The position numbers and the translations under genes are program-made. A DNA stretch of 64,000 nt, from contig NW_022985168.1 of the NCBI RefSeq assembly GCF_010093535.1, positions 1,204,537 to 1,268,536 on the forward strand. The letters are read 5' to 3'. This stretch comes from Lindgomyces ingoldianus (Eukaryota; Ascomycota; Dothideomycetes; Pleosporales; Lindgomycetaceae). Within the stretch, counting starts at the first letter, position 1. Each line of letters opens with the position of its first letter. Positions 22,074-33,969 of this stretch are shown here, piece after piece. The notes under the pieces are model-generated. The model was not told the DNA's origin. It did no database searches and saw only the letters and a program-made list of their open reading frames with translations.

Positions 22074-25000
22074 AAGGGGGCAGAGGCGATGACAGTGGTA
22101 CAGAGGAAAGGGATTAAGGGATTGGAGTAATTCGCTTCTTGTGTATGCTTTTTCGATTGGATATGGGGAGAATGACAGAAAGAGGGATGGTGGAATGGTT
22201 TGGTGTACTCACGCATACCCAGGAGTACCTTTTTATATGTGATGTTGTTTCGGTGCTGGAAAGCGGCCTGTAGCTATTTGTACCTAGGGACGCGGATTCT
22301 GGATCTCAGCCTGGTTGACTAGATTGGTTGGTGGCACTCCTATAACCGACGTACGACCTGCCACCTGCCTAGTTACTTACAATATTGATCTAATACTCAC
22401 CAAGAAATACCAAGGAAACTGGACTCGTGAATATAAACAGCTTCAGCGCTTTCATAACCTTTCTAGGCAGAAGAAAACAAATAAAGTACTGAACCAAAGC
22501 TTAGCCACACGTTTTCGCAACACTAAAATCACCGAGTTCCACCTCAACACAACTAATCAATATAATTCTTACTACACGAAATGCCCCACCCTTTTGCAGA
22601 GATCTTAGCAAACGAGGATTAGAAAAAGGGCTTGCACCTTATATCTAATACGCAATCCTTGCTTGCGTAGAAAATAGGGTAAAAAACCGCGATTGCTAAG
22701 AATTGTAATGTTAGCCGCAACGCCATGTATACTACAATAAAGAGATTAACTGTAGTCTCTCAGCCCTATACAGAAGCTCTAGAGAAGTTCCTAAAACAAG
22801 CAGAACGGCAATTTCTCAATATTGTCCGACAATATCTTCGCATTGGGTATGGGATTGAAGGAATACAGGGGCATTGTTTTCTAGATAGACAACACCCTTA
22901 ATCTACACCTTCTACGTAATATACGGTTAGTTGGCTACATGGAAGACTTAGGTAATTGGCTTGCTTCAATTACTCGATTTTATCCCCATTAAATATCTCT
23001 CGTGGATCTTAAAGCAGAAGACTGTTAAGGTTTACCTAGAGCTTAGTGACTGGAGATTTAGAGCAGTCAACAAAGAAAGATTCATTAATTGTACTTGGCA
23101 AGCTTGGAGGGAGACTCACCAAGCTACGATTAACATTGTTAAACCCGTACTGAGGGGAATTCGGGCAGTCATCAAGGCCGGGGGCTAGAGACGAAGGTAT
23201 TGAAGAAAAACCAAGTATTGGGACCTTATATAACCCTGCTGGATGCTAGTTTGTATATTAGGAAACTTATTTTTAGTGTTGGGAAAGAAGCATGGCACAG
23301 CTTTTGTTAAGGTACTGTAGCAATAGGTCTGTTCTTCAGTGGCAGAATTAGGATATAAGGGAGAATCTAAACAGCTAACATCATCAAACTGTGGGTATAG
23401 TAGCTAGGATTATGTGTCTCTGTAATTTGCCACACAATTTGTCATGCTTCTAGCCGCATAGATCCTTTCCTATCGGCCGTTCTTTTGGCCAGAGCATTTA
23501 GGCTCTTACTTAGATACTTCCACTATCAGCGTGTAAGTGGCAGTGCGGGTGTTTCACTCTCCTGCCCAGAGTTATTTGTAGCAACTCCGCGACATCACTG
23601 CATGCTCTGGACTTTGTTGCTTGGTTTCGGTGTTGACTGCATTCCCTTAACGACTTGCTCCTCGTCTTGGATAGAGGTTGGCGTCTTGGTTGTAAAAGTT
23701 GGTGAGATTTACATTTGCAATGAGTGACCAAGTGCATATGCGGAGGTTACTGACCACTCGAGAGGCCGGGGTTAGGCGGGGCATGTTAGAGTAGATTAAT
23801 AGCTGCGTAGGTAAGAGTTTGTTAAATGTGCAAGAACTGAAAATAATGTTATATAGCAAGGCCATTCCTACCTCTTGCAGAATTTTCAATTGTATGGGAT
23901 TTGTGTCCATTCTGCAAAGATGTTTTGTTTTTCGTACGCCGAAGAGTCTCTGTGTAGTCTCGCTAGATTTCTAGACGTAGGTAGATAGGATGCAAGATGG
24001 ATGGGAGCATTTGCTGAGCGGTCATAGTCGAAGAGTATATCTGGAAGGTCGATCCTGTCCCTAGAGACAGAATTTATACGAAAGCGGAGTTAGGAACGGA
24101 GGGGAATATGGTCGGGATGACCAATTGCTAAAACCAAGGTACATCATACAGAAGTCGCATTGTTGGACCCCTTAATCGAATCAGTGGGAGAAGGAAGTTT
24201 TGGTGGGTGAAAGCCTTCTCGGCATAACTTGCGAGGACATGTGAAGGAGGTCCGTAGTAACTCGGTGCAGTCGAGAAACCTGTGATTACGCTAAAATCAT
24301 TTCTACCATGGATATTGGCCTTCATTCAGGCCCGGCGTATGGCCGCGGACGATGGCGGATGGGTTTGAAGTACCTGGTATTCCTAGTTTAAGAAAGACCG
24401 CTGAATGAACTTAAACCTCTGGAGGTATGGTTATGATCGAGGCGTAGGATGAAAGTCCTTTTGTTCCTAACGGTTGCCTGTCCTAAAAAAGCATATGTGA
24501 TTTGTGAAATGTCCAATGCATCACCAGGTCTCGTGGAAGAGCCTGTAGATTTGTGATGGGAATATGAAGGATCTCTCGGATGCATTCTGCTCCATGAGCC
24601 TGTGTTATGTAATATCATAAGCTCACTTATGCAACGAGCGGCCTTCGAGTATTGAGATTTCTCTATTGTTGTATTGAAAGTAATCTAACCGGGTTTATAG
24701 CCCCGCACTCTCTTTGAGTGGGAAGGGGCATGCTTGGAATGCCGCTATCCACTTCTGGGGCTTCCTCAACGAGACGTTCAAGGTGGTGATGCTGAGGCTA
24801 CCCTGTCGAGGCATAGTCGTGGGATATTATAAAGAAGTACGAAGGCACTGAGTCTGTTTTCAGTTATAGAGATAAGAAAATGGAACACATTGGCGGTGTT
24901 GGGTGGATGACAATAAACAACATGGCGATTGAACCGGAGGGGTTGAAGAGATGCAACCATCCAGTTGTGCACATGGATATACCCGACTCCAAGTCGAAGT

Positions 25001-27400
25001 TGCATCGAGGCGGCCGTGTACGAGCAACTGAAGTCGAATATCGTAGTCGCAAAAGCAAATTCACGCAGCCATGCCTTCCGCATTCGACTCCTTGCAGGCT
25101 TGGCATCGAGGGAACCCCTTCTCCAGTGACAAGGGTTGAGACTTTGGAGAATATCTATGATGATCTGCGCCACTAAACTTGGGGGCGTGCATTGGAGATC
25201 GAACCCGACCGATCGTTGAGTAGATGCACGTACTTTATGCGTCTCGTATCTAGCTCTGATAATTTTTGTCCAGAAGATGGAAGGTTAAGTGAAGCAACGT
25301 AGTCGGTGTGTAGACCCAGTGACATTTGTTTTGGAAATAAGTAGTCGGTGAGGATATGATGCAATGAGTAAAATAGACTGATTCGGGGGAAATACTGGCA
25401 AGGGTAGAATAGAATATGAGAGTCGGCAGTGTGCAACGATGAAGGAGAAATAGACAAACATCAGAAGCTTAAGTGCAGAGAGGATCCATATGTTAGCGAA
25501 CTTCATTCAAGTCATATTTGTATGTGCTTAAAGGCAGAGCATCAAACAAACGCCGCTAGTGAAGAGAGCGCAGCTGCGACCAGTTCGACTCCTGAACCTT
25601 GTTGAGGCGCAATATCGCAGCGTGTATCAACTGACCTAGAACTACTGATAACTATTCGCATTCGAGTCCGGTGGAATATTCAGTGAGTCCTTAGCACGCT
25701 TACGAAAGGATTATGATAAGCCTGGAGGCTATAGGTGAACAATGAAACTGTTGAAACCTCCTGTAAACTTGTGATATGGGCCTTCATAGTATTGACTCGT
25801 GGGTAAAGCAGCGAGTATGTTTGAGAAGCTTTAAAATATTTCAGACCAAATGTGCTAATGCTGAATTTCTTGGTGCTTGGATGTGGACAATCGTGGAGAA
25901 GTCATTTGTTCCATTTCTGGAGATTGACCTCCCTTAGCGTCGAAATGATGGCAAGAAACGTTGGCTACTTTCGGTCATGCAGAAACGACTAGAACAGTCT
26001 CTACTGCAGCAGAGCTAGGTGTTCGACCCTTACTCAATTTGCGTTGTTTGTCTGGTTGTTGTCAGAAGATTGTTGTGGTTCAGCCATATTTAGTAGATAG
26101 AGTTGGCAACGAAGACGAATACTTGAAGCTGAATGTGTCCGAACTGTGGGTATCTTCAAAAGGGCAAAACATGTGGGCATCGACGGACTAATTCTGATCA
26201 TTAGTATAGATTTGTCAAAAACCTAGAGTCTGTGAGAGAAGACTATCGCCATGAATATTTATTCCCGGGGTGACGAAGAATCTATCTTTCCGACCGCAAA
26301 TGCTGCCATCTGGAAAGTATCGAGGAGGACTTTCCCTCAAAAGCCAGCACTTGATCCAAGCCCCTATAGTGTTGTACAAGTCGTCGTGATTGTATTGGCG
26401 CCGCTGTTGGTGACGGAGGAGAAACGAATAATTCGTGATCCGTTCAAAGTCGGGTTCAGCAGGCGGTTCTATGTTTAGCGCAGAGAGAAGCGCTAAATAT
26501 GGTCTTAGCGTTTTGGAGCCTCTCTTTGGCCAGGGTATTCTTGATTGAAATGGCCATTATTCGGAGACAGGCTGTATTTCCTAGTCTCTCTAACCGCTCA
26601 TCATCTTTAACCTGTGAAATGTGGTTTTTTGTTAGGGAAGAGGGGCGTAGGTATCATTGGAGAAATCCCTAGCTGAGGCCAGTTGTGTTGTTAGAGGATT
26701 CAGAGGAAGTACTGGACAATATGGTAGAGGTGGCCAGGCCGTGCGGCGAAGGTCTTGTTGATAATTAACATCCAACGGAAACTAGGTTAAGGTGCCGGCT
26801 TGACGAAAGCCGAGGTGCTCGTGTGAAGGCCCGATGAAACCATTTTGTTGAGTCGAATACACATCAGTGATGTCTGTGACCTGGCTAGTCGACAGGGCGG
26901 CCCCGCTGAACAACTGTAGGACCTCGGCGTTGTCGTAAGTCGCAGTCAAGTTGTAGCGTATTCTATATATACATGTGGCCACGGGGAGACCGTTAAAATA
27001 CCGGGGAGGTGGTGATAGAGTGCAATATATCACTAAGAATGTGAGAAAACTTTTTCGGCTTCCTTATTCACTCTAGCTTTGGAATTTGCACCAATGAGAG
27101 AGGGGTCAATTGAATGCAGGTAGAAGCAATCATCAAAGCTTGCGTTGCGTACAATGGTTGCCGAGGGAAATTAGTGGCCTTGCTGGGAGCTCCTGGGTAC
27201 CGGGGCGTTGAATGGTTCGAGCAGCAGAAACGTTCAACGTGAGAACATCGTCGCTTCCCCAGGTCCGCACAGCACCACCAGGCTGCGAAACGTATTCCAA
27301 AATGTATTCTCTTAAGCATCAAAGACGATCCCCACACTATTCGAGATCTAAATATGTCCTCGCGTGGACTGCCAGGTTACAAGTCAGTTTTAACGTTTCA
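22074..27400. other. Long gene-poor region, AT-rich in part
   Basis: About 5.3 kb without a supportable gene. The first part, roughly 22,320-23,450, is visibly AT-rich with many TA steps and scattered stops in every frame, as expected of an old transposon degraded by repeat-induced point mutation; no transposase or reverse transcriptase motif can be read. The rest has short overlapping frames only. Part may belong to the upstream control region of the WOPR gene. Confidence 0.4.
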
Positions 27401-30400
27401 ACGGCAAGCTAAAGCCAAGAGGAGCAGTAGCAGTGAGTCCGAGTCTGTGGTTCCGCCTCAGCCTCGCGCAGGGCGGAGAATTTAGGAGGGGAAGCATATC
27501 TAGACGTTCAAGAAGCGCTCTGCAACATGCAGAGATTGCAACAATTGGGAATGATGACCCGCCGGTGGTGAAACCCGTAATGTACGTCAGCTGCAGCGAT
27601 AGCGGTGAAAGGAGGGACGGCTGATGAAGCGGATGCTGTGTTGAGAGGGGAAAATGGCTGACCTTTCTAACTCGAGCGAACTAGTACCGGATGGGTGTCG
27701 CATGAAGGAAGAGGAGACGAGGGCGGATTTGGCTTGACATGGACGACTGAATCGTGGAGCGTGCCGGTCGATCAAAATTCGCAAGCCATGGTGTAATAAA
27801 AATAGAGGCTTCTGGGTCCTGCTTCAGACAGACGAGGACATTACAACAGGATCGCCATCGGCGAGGTGGTCGACGTTCCTGATCTGATGCTTCTAGCTCG
27901 ACTGCAGTGATAAGGTGGCCGGCAGGTTGGCCGCTAGCTCAGGGTTGCGATTCGCAGAAGGGGTGCTGGGCGATGGGGTATCTCAGAGCGATCTGTCCCT
28001 GTGCAATCGTGACCAGCAAGGATTTCAGCACGAGCGCCGTTCCGTGCAGAAACTTGATGCAGACCAGACATCGGCCCACAGGGAAAGCTGCTGCAGCTTG
28101 CCTGCTCGATATCACTTAGATGCAGCATCATGATTCGCGGCTCGTCACCGTGAGGAATCAGCGTTGAGCCATGCAAGCAGTCGTCTGCTACTGTTGCTGC
28201 GTGAGGGCGCCGTGGAATTCTCCGTAGAACGCCAGCACGTCCTCGACTGGCCTGCTGCGGCCTCGTCACGACGCCACGGCTGCGGACAACTGTTTGGAAG
28301 AGGCCTCTTACGAGGGCGAGCAGTGCGCTGGAGGTGCCCTGCGGCGGTCGCTGGCAGCGACTCCTGAGCAGGCCGTCCAGTGCAGCGGGTCCCCCCGTCT
28401 TCTAGAAGAACAGAAGGCAATTCCACAAGCAGTGCTCAGGTGCTCGCGCGCGGGGGTCAGTGGGAGGTTCGCGGGGGCGGAAGGGAGCTGTCTCGCGCTC
28501 TGTCTCGCTGGCGGTGGTGGGAGTCTTGTCTGTGATGGGACGTGCGTCTGAAGCCTGCGGCACCTGGACCGCTCATGCCTCTCTGCGACCACAGCATGGA
28601 TTCCCTGGCGCTGCTCCCCCAGGCTCCGCAGGCCGTTGTGCTTGTGCGTCCTGCTGGCGAGGACGATGCGTGGTTTGCTCGTCCCAAAGCAGGCTGCTGC
28701 AGTTGCCGGGCGGCCATTGCACCCTCACGGCTCGCTGGTGGTCTTCTGAGGAACTCCCCCTTCCCCGCCGGCCCCTGGCGTCCGCTCGCTCACTGGGAGG
28801 GAGAGCGTCGTGAATGGGCGGCCGGAGGGGAGCAGAATTCACGGGTCTGGGAGGACTCGTCGGAAGCCGGCCAGGGAGGACTGGGCGAGGCTTGAAACAT
28901 AGCGCGTCCTCCCGACTCCGCGATCCTATCGCCTCGAGCACGACGACGGTCGCCAGCTAGCTCCAGAACGGATGTCTGTGAGTCCTCTGCCGTCCGGCTG
29001 GCCATGTTTGACGTCTGCCCCCATCCCTGTCGCGGCGCGCTGCAACCTGTCCTGCACCTGGTCTTGGCCCGCCTGTCTCTTGTCTGCTTCTCCGCACTCT
29101 TCCTCTCAAACATCCGACCTCGGGCCTGGTCTGCTGCAGAGCTGGACCTTCTGCCACGGAAAAGCCACACTGCCCGAGCTGTCCTTGTGATGCTCGCACC
29201 CGCCCCGAGCGTCCGCCGCTCAGCAGACGCTCACTCCAGCGCGGGCGGCCCGGCCTCCTCACTTGTTAAATTCTCTGCTCCCGCCGCCGACCAGGAACGT
29301 GATGCTCTGTGCTGACGCTGGGTCCTCGACATGGGGGGGCCCCCGGTCGGCGATGGTGCAATTGGCGGTGGGGACGCAGGGAGCAGCTCTGTCCTCGGCG
29401 GCGATCGTCTCAAGGGCCAGAACGTGTGGACGGGCAGTTGGGGCTGGAGGCGAACATCCCCAGCAGGGCTGCTTCACGCTTGAGGACCACGGCCGTTCAG
29501 GGCATAGCAGCAGCAGCCAACAGGGGCGATCAAGACGCTCCGCACATCCTATCAACAGCACGCCAGCCGAAGCAGGCAAACCCTCCAAGCCGCCAGACAG
29601 CGTAGTGTGTCATGGCCGCAGAGAAGCTGCTGCTGCCCCGGCCCTCACAGCGACGTGCTATGTACTGCTCTTATTATCCTCGCCGTCGTGCGTTATTGCT
29701 GTTCACGCTTTACCTGCTCTACCATTGTTCGTCGACAAGTCCCGCACTGCCAGCCCTCGACGCCATTCCAGGTATCTACCCTGTGCAGGACTCGGAAAAG
29801 GGCAGGACGTCCAATTTCTCCCGGCCAGCCAATATCCACGGTCCCCTCAAGCCTCGTAGCGCGTCTTCGCGTGTAAAAGACGCCTATGCCTGTTCGTGAT
29901 TACCCTGATGCCACTATCCCTCCTTTCATTGTTATTGCCCGAGAATCCGTTGTGGCTGCTCTGCCCCGAGAACATCCTTGGCCCGCTACGCAATTCGGCC
30001 CAGCAAATATCACAAATCACATATCACCTCTCCACGTCGCTGGTACCTGTGGACTGACTTTTGCTTGACTGCTTCCACCCATTCTGTGTCCATTGCTGGT
30101 ATGTACCCCTCACAACCATCCTCGCCTCGTATTTATTCACAAATTGACTCTTCAAACGTGCTCCAGCCTTCAGCAATTCGTCCAAAAGTCACTGTGCACT
30201 CGCTGCTTCCTTCTGGAACAAAGTTACCTCCTCGCTCCACCACTTACTCAGCCTCATCGTGAATTAGACGGCTCCGGAACGCACCAGACGTCAACCTCAC
30301 TGCCCCGCGACCACGGTCCTGTCCCACTCCATCAGACGTCACCCATTCTTTGAAGGCTTGGAGACCCTGTCTGAAGTCTCTCCTCATTCGCTAGCTCTCA

Positions 30401-30826
30401 TCTGGTCCGGTTCATTTTAAATAGGTAAGAGCCGGCCAAGCGCACTGAACCAGATTCCATTCCCCTCTACATGTGCTTAACTGATAGCTCCAAAGTATTC
30501 TGTGGCGTTTGACGGAAGCCTACGGGCGTCGGTCCCTTGATCGACGTCCTGCCAATTGAAGAGGGTGTATCACTTAAAAACTTTTCCGGAGGTTTGAAAT
30601 CTCCCCATCTTCACTTCATCACCATACTCTACTCTCTTCTCGGAAAATATCCTTCCGTAGTGTCGACACAGAGCCGCCTTTGAGCCTCCCTTACGTCACA
30701 TGATCCTGGCTCCGCCCTGCCATAGCTGTCTTCTCTTGCCCATTCGTCTACCCGGGACTTATTAATATCTCGACTACGACCACTCGTTCGATCTCTTCAA
30801 CCTTCTTCCATTTTAAAGCTTTCCCC
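27401..30826 (+). promoter_or_regulatory. GC-rich upstream region and long leader of the WOPR gene
   Basis: About 3.4 kb whose composition rises to clearly GC-rich at roughly 28,150-29,650 and then passes into a long C/T-rich stretch (about 29,900-30,800) ending at the ATG. Many overlapping frames exist on both strands in the GC-rich part, the effect of few AT-rich stop codons; none has a domain. The C/T-rich part with numerous short upstream ATG frames is consistent with a long 5' leader. No TATA box can be assigned with confidence. Confidence 0.4.
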
Positions 30827-32668
30827 ATGTTACAAGGGATTAGAGCATCGCCTCTGACGATGCCATCTTTTGGTCCAAATCATCTGTCACTCACAGGTGT
30901 CCAAAAGATGGAGGGTTATGGCGATGTGGACTCCTGGAGTTGGCCCCCACAACAACCAAATACTCCCCCACAGGGGTACTCAAACGTATTTGATCCCTCG
31001 CTCTATGCCAACTTTGCATCACAAGCGCCGCAGGCGCCGGAAAGTGTGCACCCACGTCACCATTCCATTGCCACTTCACACTTGTCCAATCAGGCTGTAA
31101 CAAGGTCTACGCATTCATCGACTCCGCCTCCACCACGACAAAGTATTGCTGGGAATTTGATCAAGGCCCAGCCTGCCTTTAAGCCAACCTGGCATGGCTT
31201 CTTGGACACGACAAAGGATGCCATGACTGTCGTTGAAGCTGCGCTTCAGGGACGTCTTAGTCACATCAGCCGTCGGCCGCACGACAAGGAGCGAGCAGAA
31301 ATGCTCACCTCTGGAACGGTACTTGTGTACGAGGAGAACGCTTCAGGAATAAAACGCTGGACGGATGCTGTTCACTGGTCCCCTAGCCGAGTCATGAACA
31401 ACTGCCTTATTTATCGTCAACTTGTCCGAGCCCTCAAACCAGAGGAAAAGAAGGCAGCACTAAACCCATCCTGTGGTGGCAAGCGAAAGCGGAAAGAAAG
31501 CACAAGCCCGTCCATTACCAACACCGGTGAGAGCGTGAATAATGCTGAAGATGAGTACGAGAACCCATTTGATGGCGGAATTGCTGGCGATATTACTCCA
31601 ACGACTGAGCCTCCAGCCAAGGTCTACGCCAACTTCGCGCAAAGCCTGACCCCAGATCAACAGCGCCGTTTCTGCGGCTCCTTGGTGGATAGCTACGAGT
31701 TTAAGGAAGGAGGACTGATGAAGAAGACAATTTCCGTAAAGTACCAAGGCACGCACCATCATATCATCTCATATTACAGCCTCGAGGATGTCGTTAGTGG
31801 GAAATTGAAACGTCCGTTCCAGGACTCAAAGCTGGCCGACATTCAGCCCCGACCAGAACTACTCACCGGATGGAAAGTCAGTTTGGAGGATGAAGAGAGC
31901 AAGGACATGCCATTGGTGGCAAGCTACTCCCAGCAATTACAACCCAACCATATTCAACACCCGGCTGTTGGTACCGCAACTCAAGGAATCACCCAGACTC
32001 ATAGTCCGCTTGAAATGCAAATGCCTACAGAATATTGGCACGGAGGACAAGTTCAGCAGTATTCGTCAACCCAGCATTACGCACCACCACAGAGAACAGC
32101 CTCCCAATATACGCCGCATCACCCGGGTCAGCCATATCCACCACAAAGCACTTCAGCGCAGCAATTTACTCGGCAACCAGCTCCAAATCAGCAATATCAC
32201 TCTCAGCCACCTCCGTCTCAACAATATCCCGCCCAACAGGCACATAATCAGCAATATTCACCTCAGCCACCACCCTCAACTCAGCAGTACGCCCCGCATC
32301 AACAATCGACCCAGCATTATCCCCCTGAAACTCATGGACTTCCGGTTCAGCAGAATTACCAGCAAAACCCGACCGTCCAATACCCCTCGTCTCATCATAC
32401 ACCAGCGACACAACAGCCTACCTATGAGGTTCCGCAACCCCACGTATTCGATCTCCCCATTCACAGTCCTCCTAGCCAAACCCCGGTCCATAACCCAACA
32501 AATAGCCCGATTCAGCAACACGATCCTCAACGTAGGGCCTCGGCCCCAGTTCCGATACAGAGTTATGGCCAACCCCATGCGCAGGCTCAGTATCATACCC
32601 AAGCACAATCCCAGACGTACTATGTAGCTGATCAAAAGTATCCTGTGGGACCGGGTTATGGATTTTAA
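30827..32668 (+). CDS. WOPR-domain transcription factor (Wor1/Ryp1/Sge1 type)
   Basis: Sequence-specific DNA-binding regulator of the Gti1/Pac2 (WOPR) family; characterised relatives are master switches for morphology, virulence or secondary metabolism. Intronless frame, 613 aa. WOPRa runs about residues 119-200: PTWHGFLDTTKDAM, then SHISRRPHDKERAEML, VYEENASGIKRWTDAVHWSPSR, LIYRQL. A basic nuclear signal KRKRK lies near 219. WOPRb is about 278-345: GSLVDSYEFKEGGLMKKTISV, HHHIISYYSLEDVVSGKL, IQPRPELL. The PHDKER, EENASGIKRWTD and PRPELL features place it nearer Wor1/Ryp1/Sge1 than Pac2. The usual ILGNFLIYREL block is altered to VMNNCLIYRQL. The C-terminal 260 residues are Gln, Pro, Tyr and His-rich (repeated QQYxxQxPP), a likely disordered activation region. 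The start may instead be M12 (MPSFGPN). Confidence 0.9.
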   Translation: MLQGIRASPLTMPSFGPNHLSLTGVQKMEGYGDVDSWSWPPQQPNTPPQGYSNVFDPSLYANFASQAPQAPESVHPRHHSIATSHLSNQAVTRSTHSSTPPPPRQSIAGNLIKAQPAFKPTWHGFLDTTKDAMTVVEAALQGRLSHISRRPHDKERAEMLTSGTVLVYEENASGIKRWTDAVHWSPSRVMNNCLIYRQLVRALKPEEKKAALNPSCGGKRKRKESTSPSITNTGESVNNAEDEYENPFDGGIAGDITPTTEPPAKVYANFAQSLTPDQQRRFCGSLVDSYEFKEGGLMKKTISVKYQGTHHHIISYYSLEDVVSGKLKRPFQDSKLADIQPRPELLTGWKVSLEDEESKDMPLVASYSQQLQPNHIQHPAVGTATQGITQTHSPLEMQMPTEYWHGGQVQQYSSTQHYAPPQRTASQYTPHHPGQPYPPQSTSAQQFTRQPAPNQQYHSQPPPSQQYPAQQAHNQQYSPQPPPSTQQYAPHQQSTQHYPPETHGLPVQQNYQQNPTVQYPSSHHTPATQQPTYEVPQPHVFDLPIHSPPSQTPVHNPTNSPIQQHDPQRRASAPVPIQSYGQPHAQAQYHTQAQSQTYYVADQKYPVGPGYGF

Positions 32669-33969
32669 TCCTTGAATTATCCAAACCACCAAATCCGTCC
32701 GAGAAGCAAGGCTGCAGTTAATCTACATCCCGCCGCCCATTTTAGAGAAGGTGTCGACGGACACCTTTATCTATCCGTACGATCTGGCCAGATGGCTCTT
32801 GGTGTTTCTTTGAACCGTTGCCCAGCCAGAAGAATAGGGCATTATTTGGCTTCCTCGGTTGGAGATCTCCGATATGAATGCCAAAAAGGAAGCCAGTTTT
32901 GTGGCACACAACCACCGGTGTGGATCCATAAATTACTACGCGGACCATGTTACTGAATAGGGGTTTCAGACTTCGAAGAGTGCTCCCATGCGAGCAAGAA
33001 AACGCATATACAGACTTTCGTCTTTACGTAGAATACGGTACACATGCATCAGGATTGAGATATGATGCCGGCAGAGATTAGGAACTCGATACCCCTTCAG
33101 ACGAAAAGGAAAGGCGAATGGAATCAACATCAACATCATAATCATTGTTACGAGTACCCATGTCTTGCAGAGTGGCGCTTTGGGGTTTGTTTGAATGGTT
33201 TCACTGAGAATTCCGGTTGCATAGCATTTTGATTAGGTGATAAGTCTACATTAAAGAGAAGTTTTCAGATGTGTTAGGAAATAAATCCGATCTTCCGCGG
33301 ATCTTATTGGAATGTAGTTGTAATCGATTATCTTCTCAAGTTTGACCCGATCCTGAGGTTGTTTGGAGGTCTCTGGCACATGGCGGTGGAGATTTCTCGT
33401 ACCTGCGCCGCCAACAATCTGGGAACACCTAACTCCGTTCCTAGGTTGGCTCCAATCTCCACAACTTCACTGTCCGGCTCCACAAATCGGTATCGCTTTC
33501 TCCACACCGATACCGGCAAATATGCCGAACCGAACAAGATCGGCAGTTGTTGCCGTGGTGTGTTGGACTACTCCAGCCTTGCAGTGAACCAACAGCCTAG
33601 AGATGCAGCCACTTTCACACACTAACACGCCTCTCTCGTACAAAGATTTGAGACTTCCCGGGAGAATAACAGGGCTTAGGCTTGGAAGACAGAATTTGAA
33701 TAAGCTTGGAATAGAAGGAAGCTGGTGGGGAAGTGAACTGTAGCTCGCGCTAGTTACAAACACTGATCACGTGCTGATTCAGAACACGCCCATAAGCGAA
33801 AACATTTCGGGAGCTCTTTTAGTGCTCTTCGCTAATTCTGGAACCAGTTTTTCGTTAAAATTATGCTCATTAGTCACATCTATATATTTATTTCATCAAG
33901 GTGAATGCGTACCCAATCGTTCATCGCTTCAAACGTCGTTTCATATCACAATGGGCAAACGCCATCAAT
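32669..33969. other. 3' region of the WOPR gene, no gene seen
   Basis: WOPR 3' UTR and spacer. Short frames around 33,330-33,760 overlap on both strands and show nothing recognisable. Confidence 0.4.

Noticed and set aside
22961..23188. 75-codon frame that looked like part of a transposase or reverse transcriptase
   Set aside because: No DDE, RT or integrase motif could be read, and flanking frames do not extend it.
25150..25240. TCGAACCC motif resembling a tRNA B-box on the minus strand
   Set aside because: The flanking bases do not form a T-arm stem or an acceptor stem, so it is not a tRNA.
28460..29876. Several frames of 90-198 codons on both strands upstream of the WOPR gene
   Set aside because: They overlap in different frames and strands, are low-complexity, and arise where stop codons are rare because of GC content.
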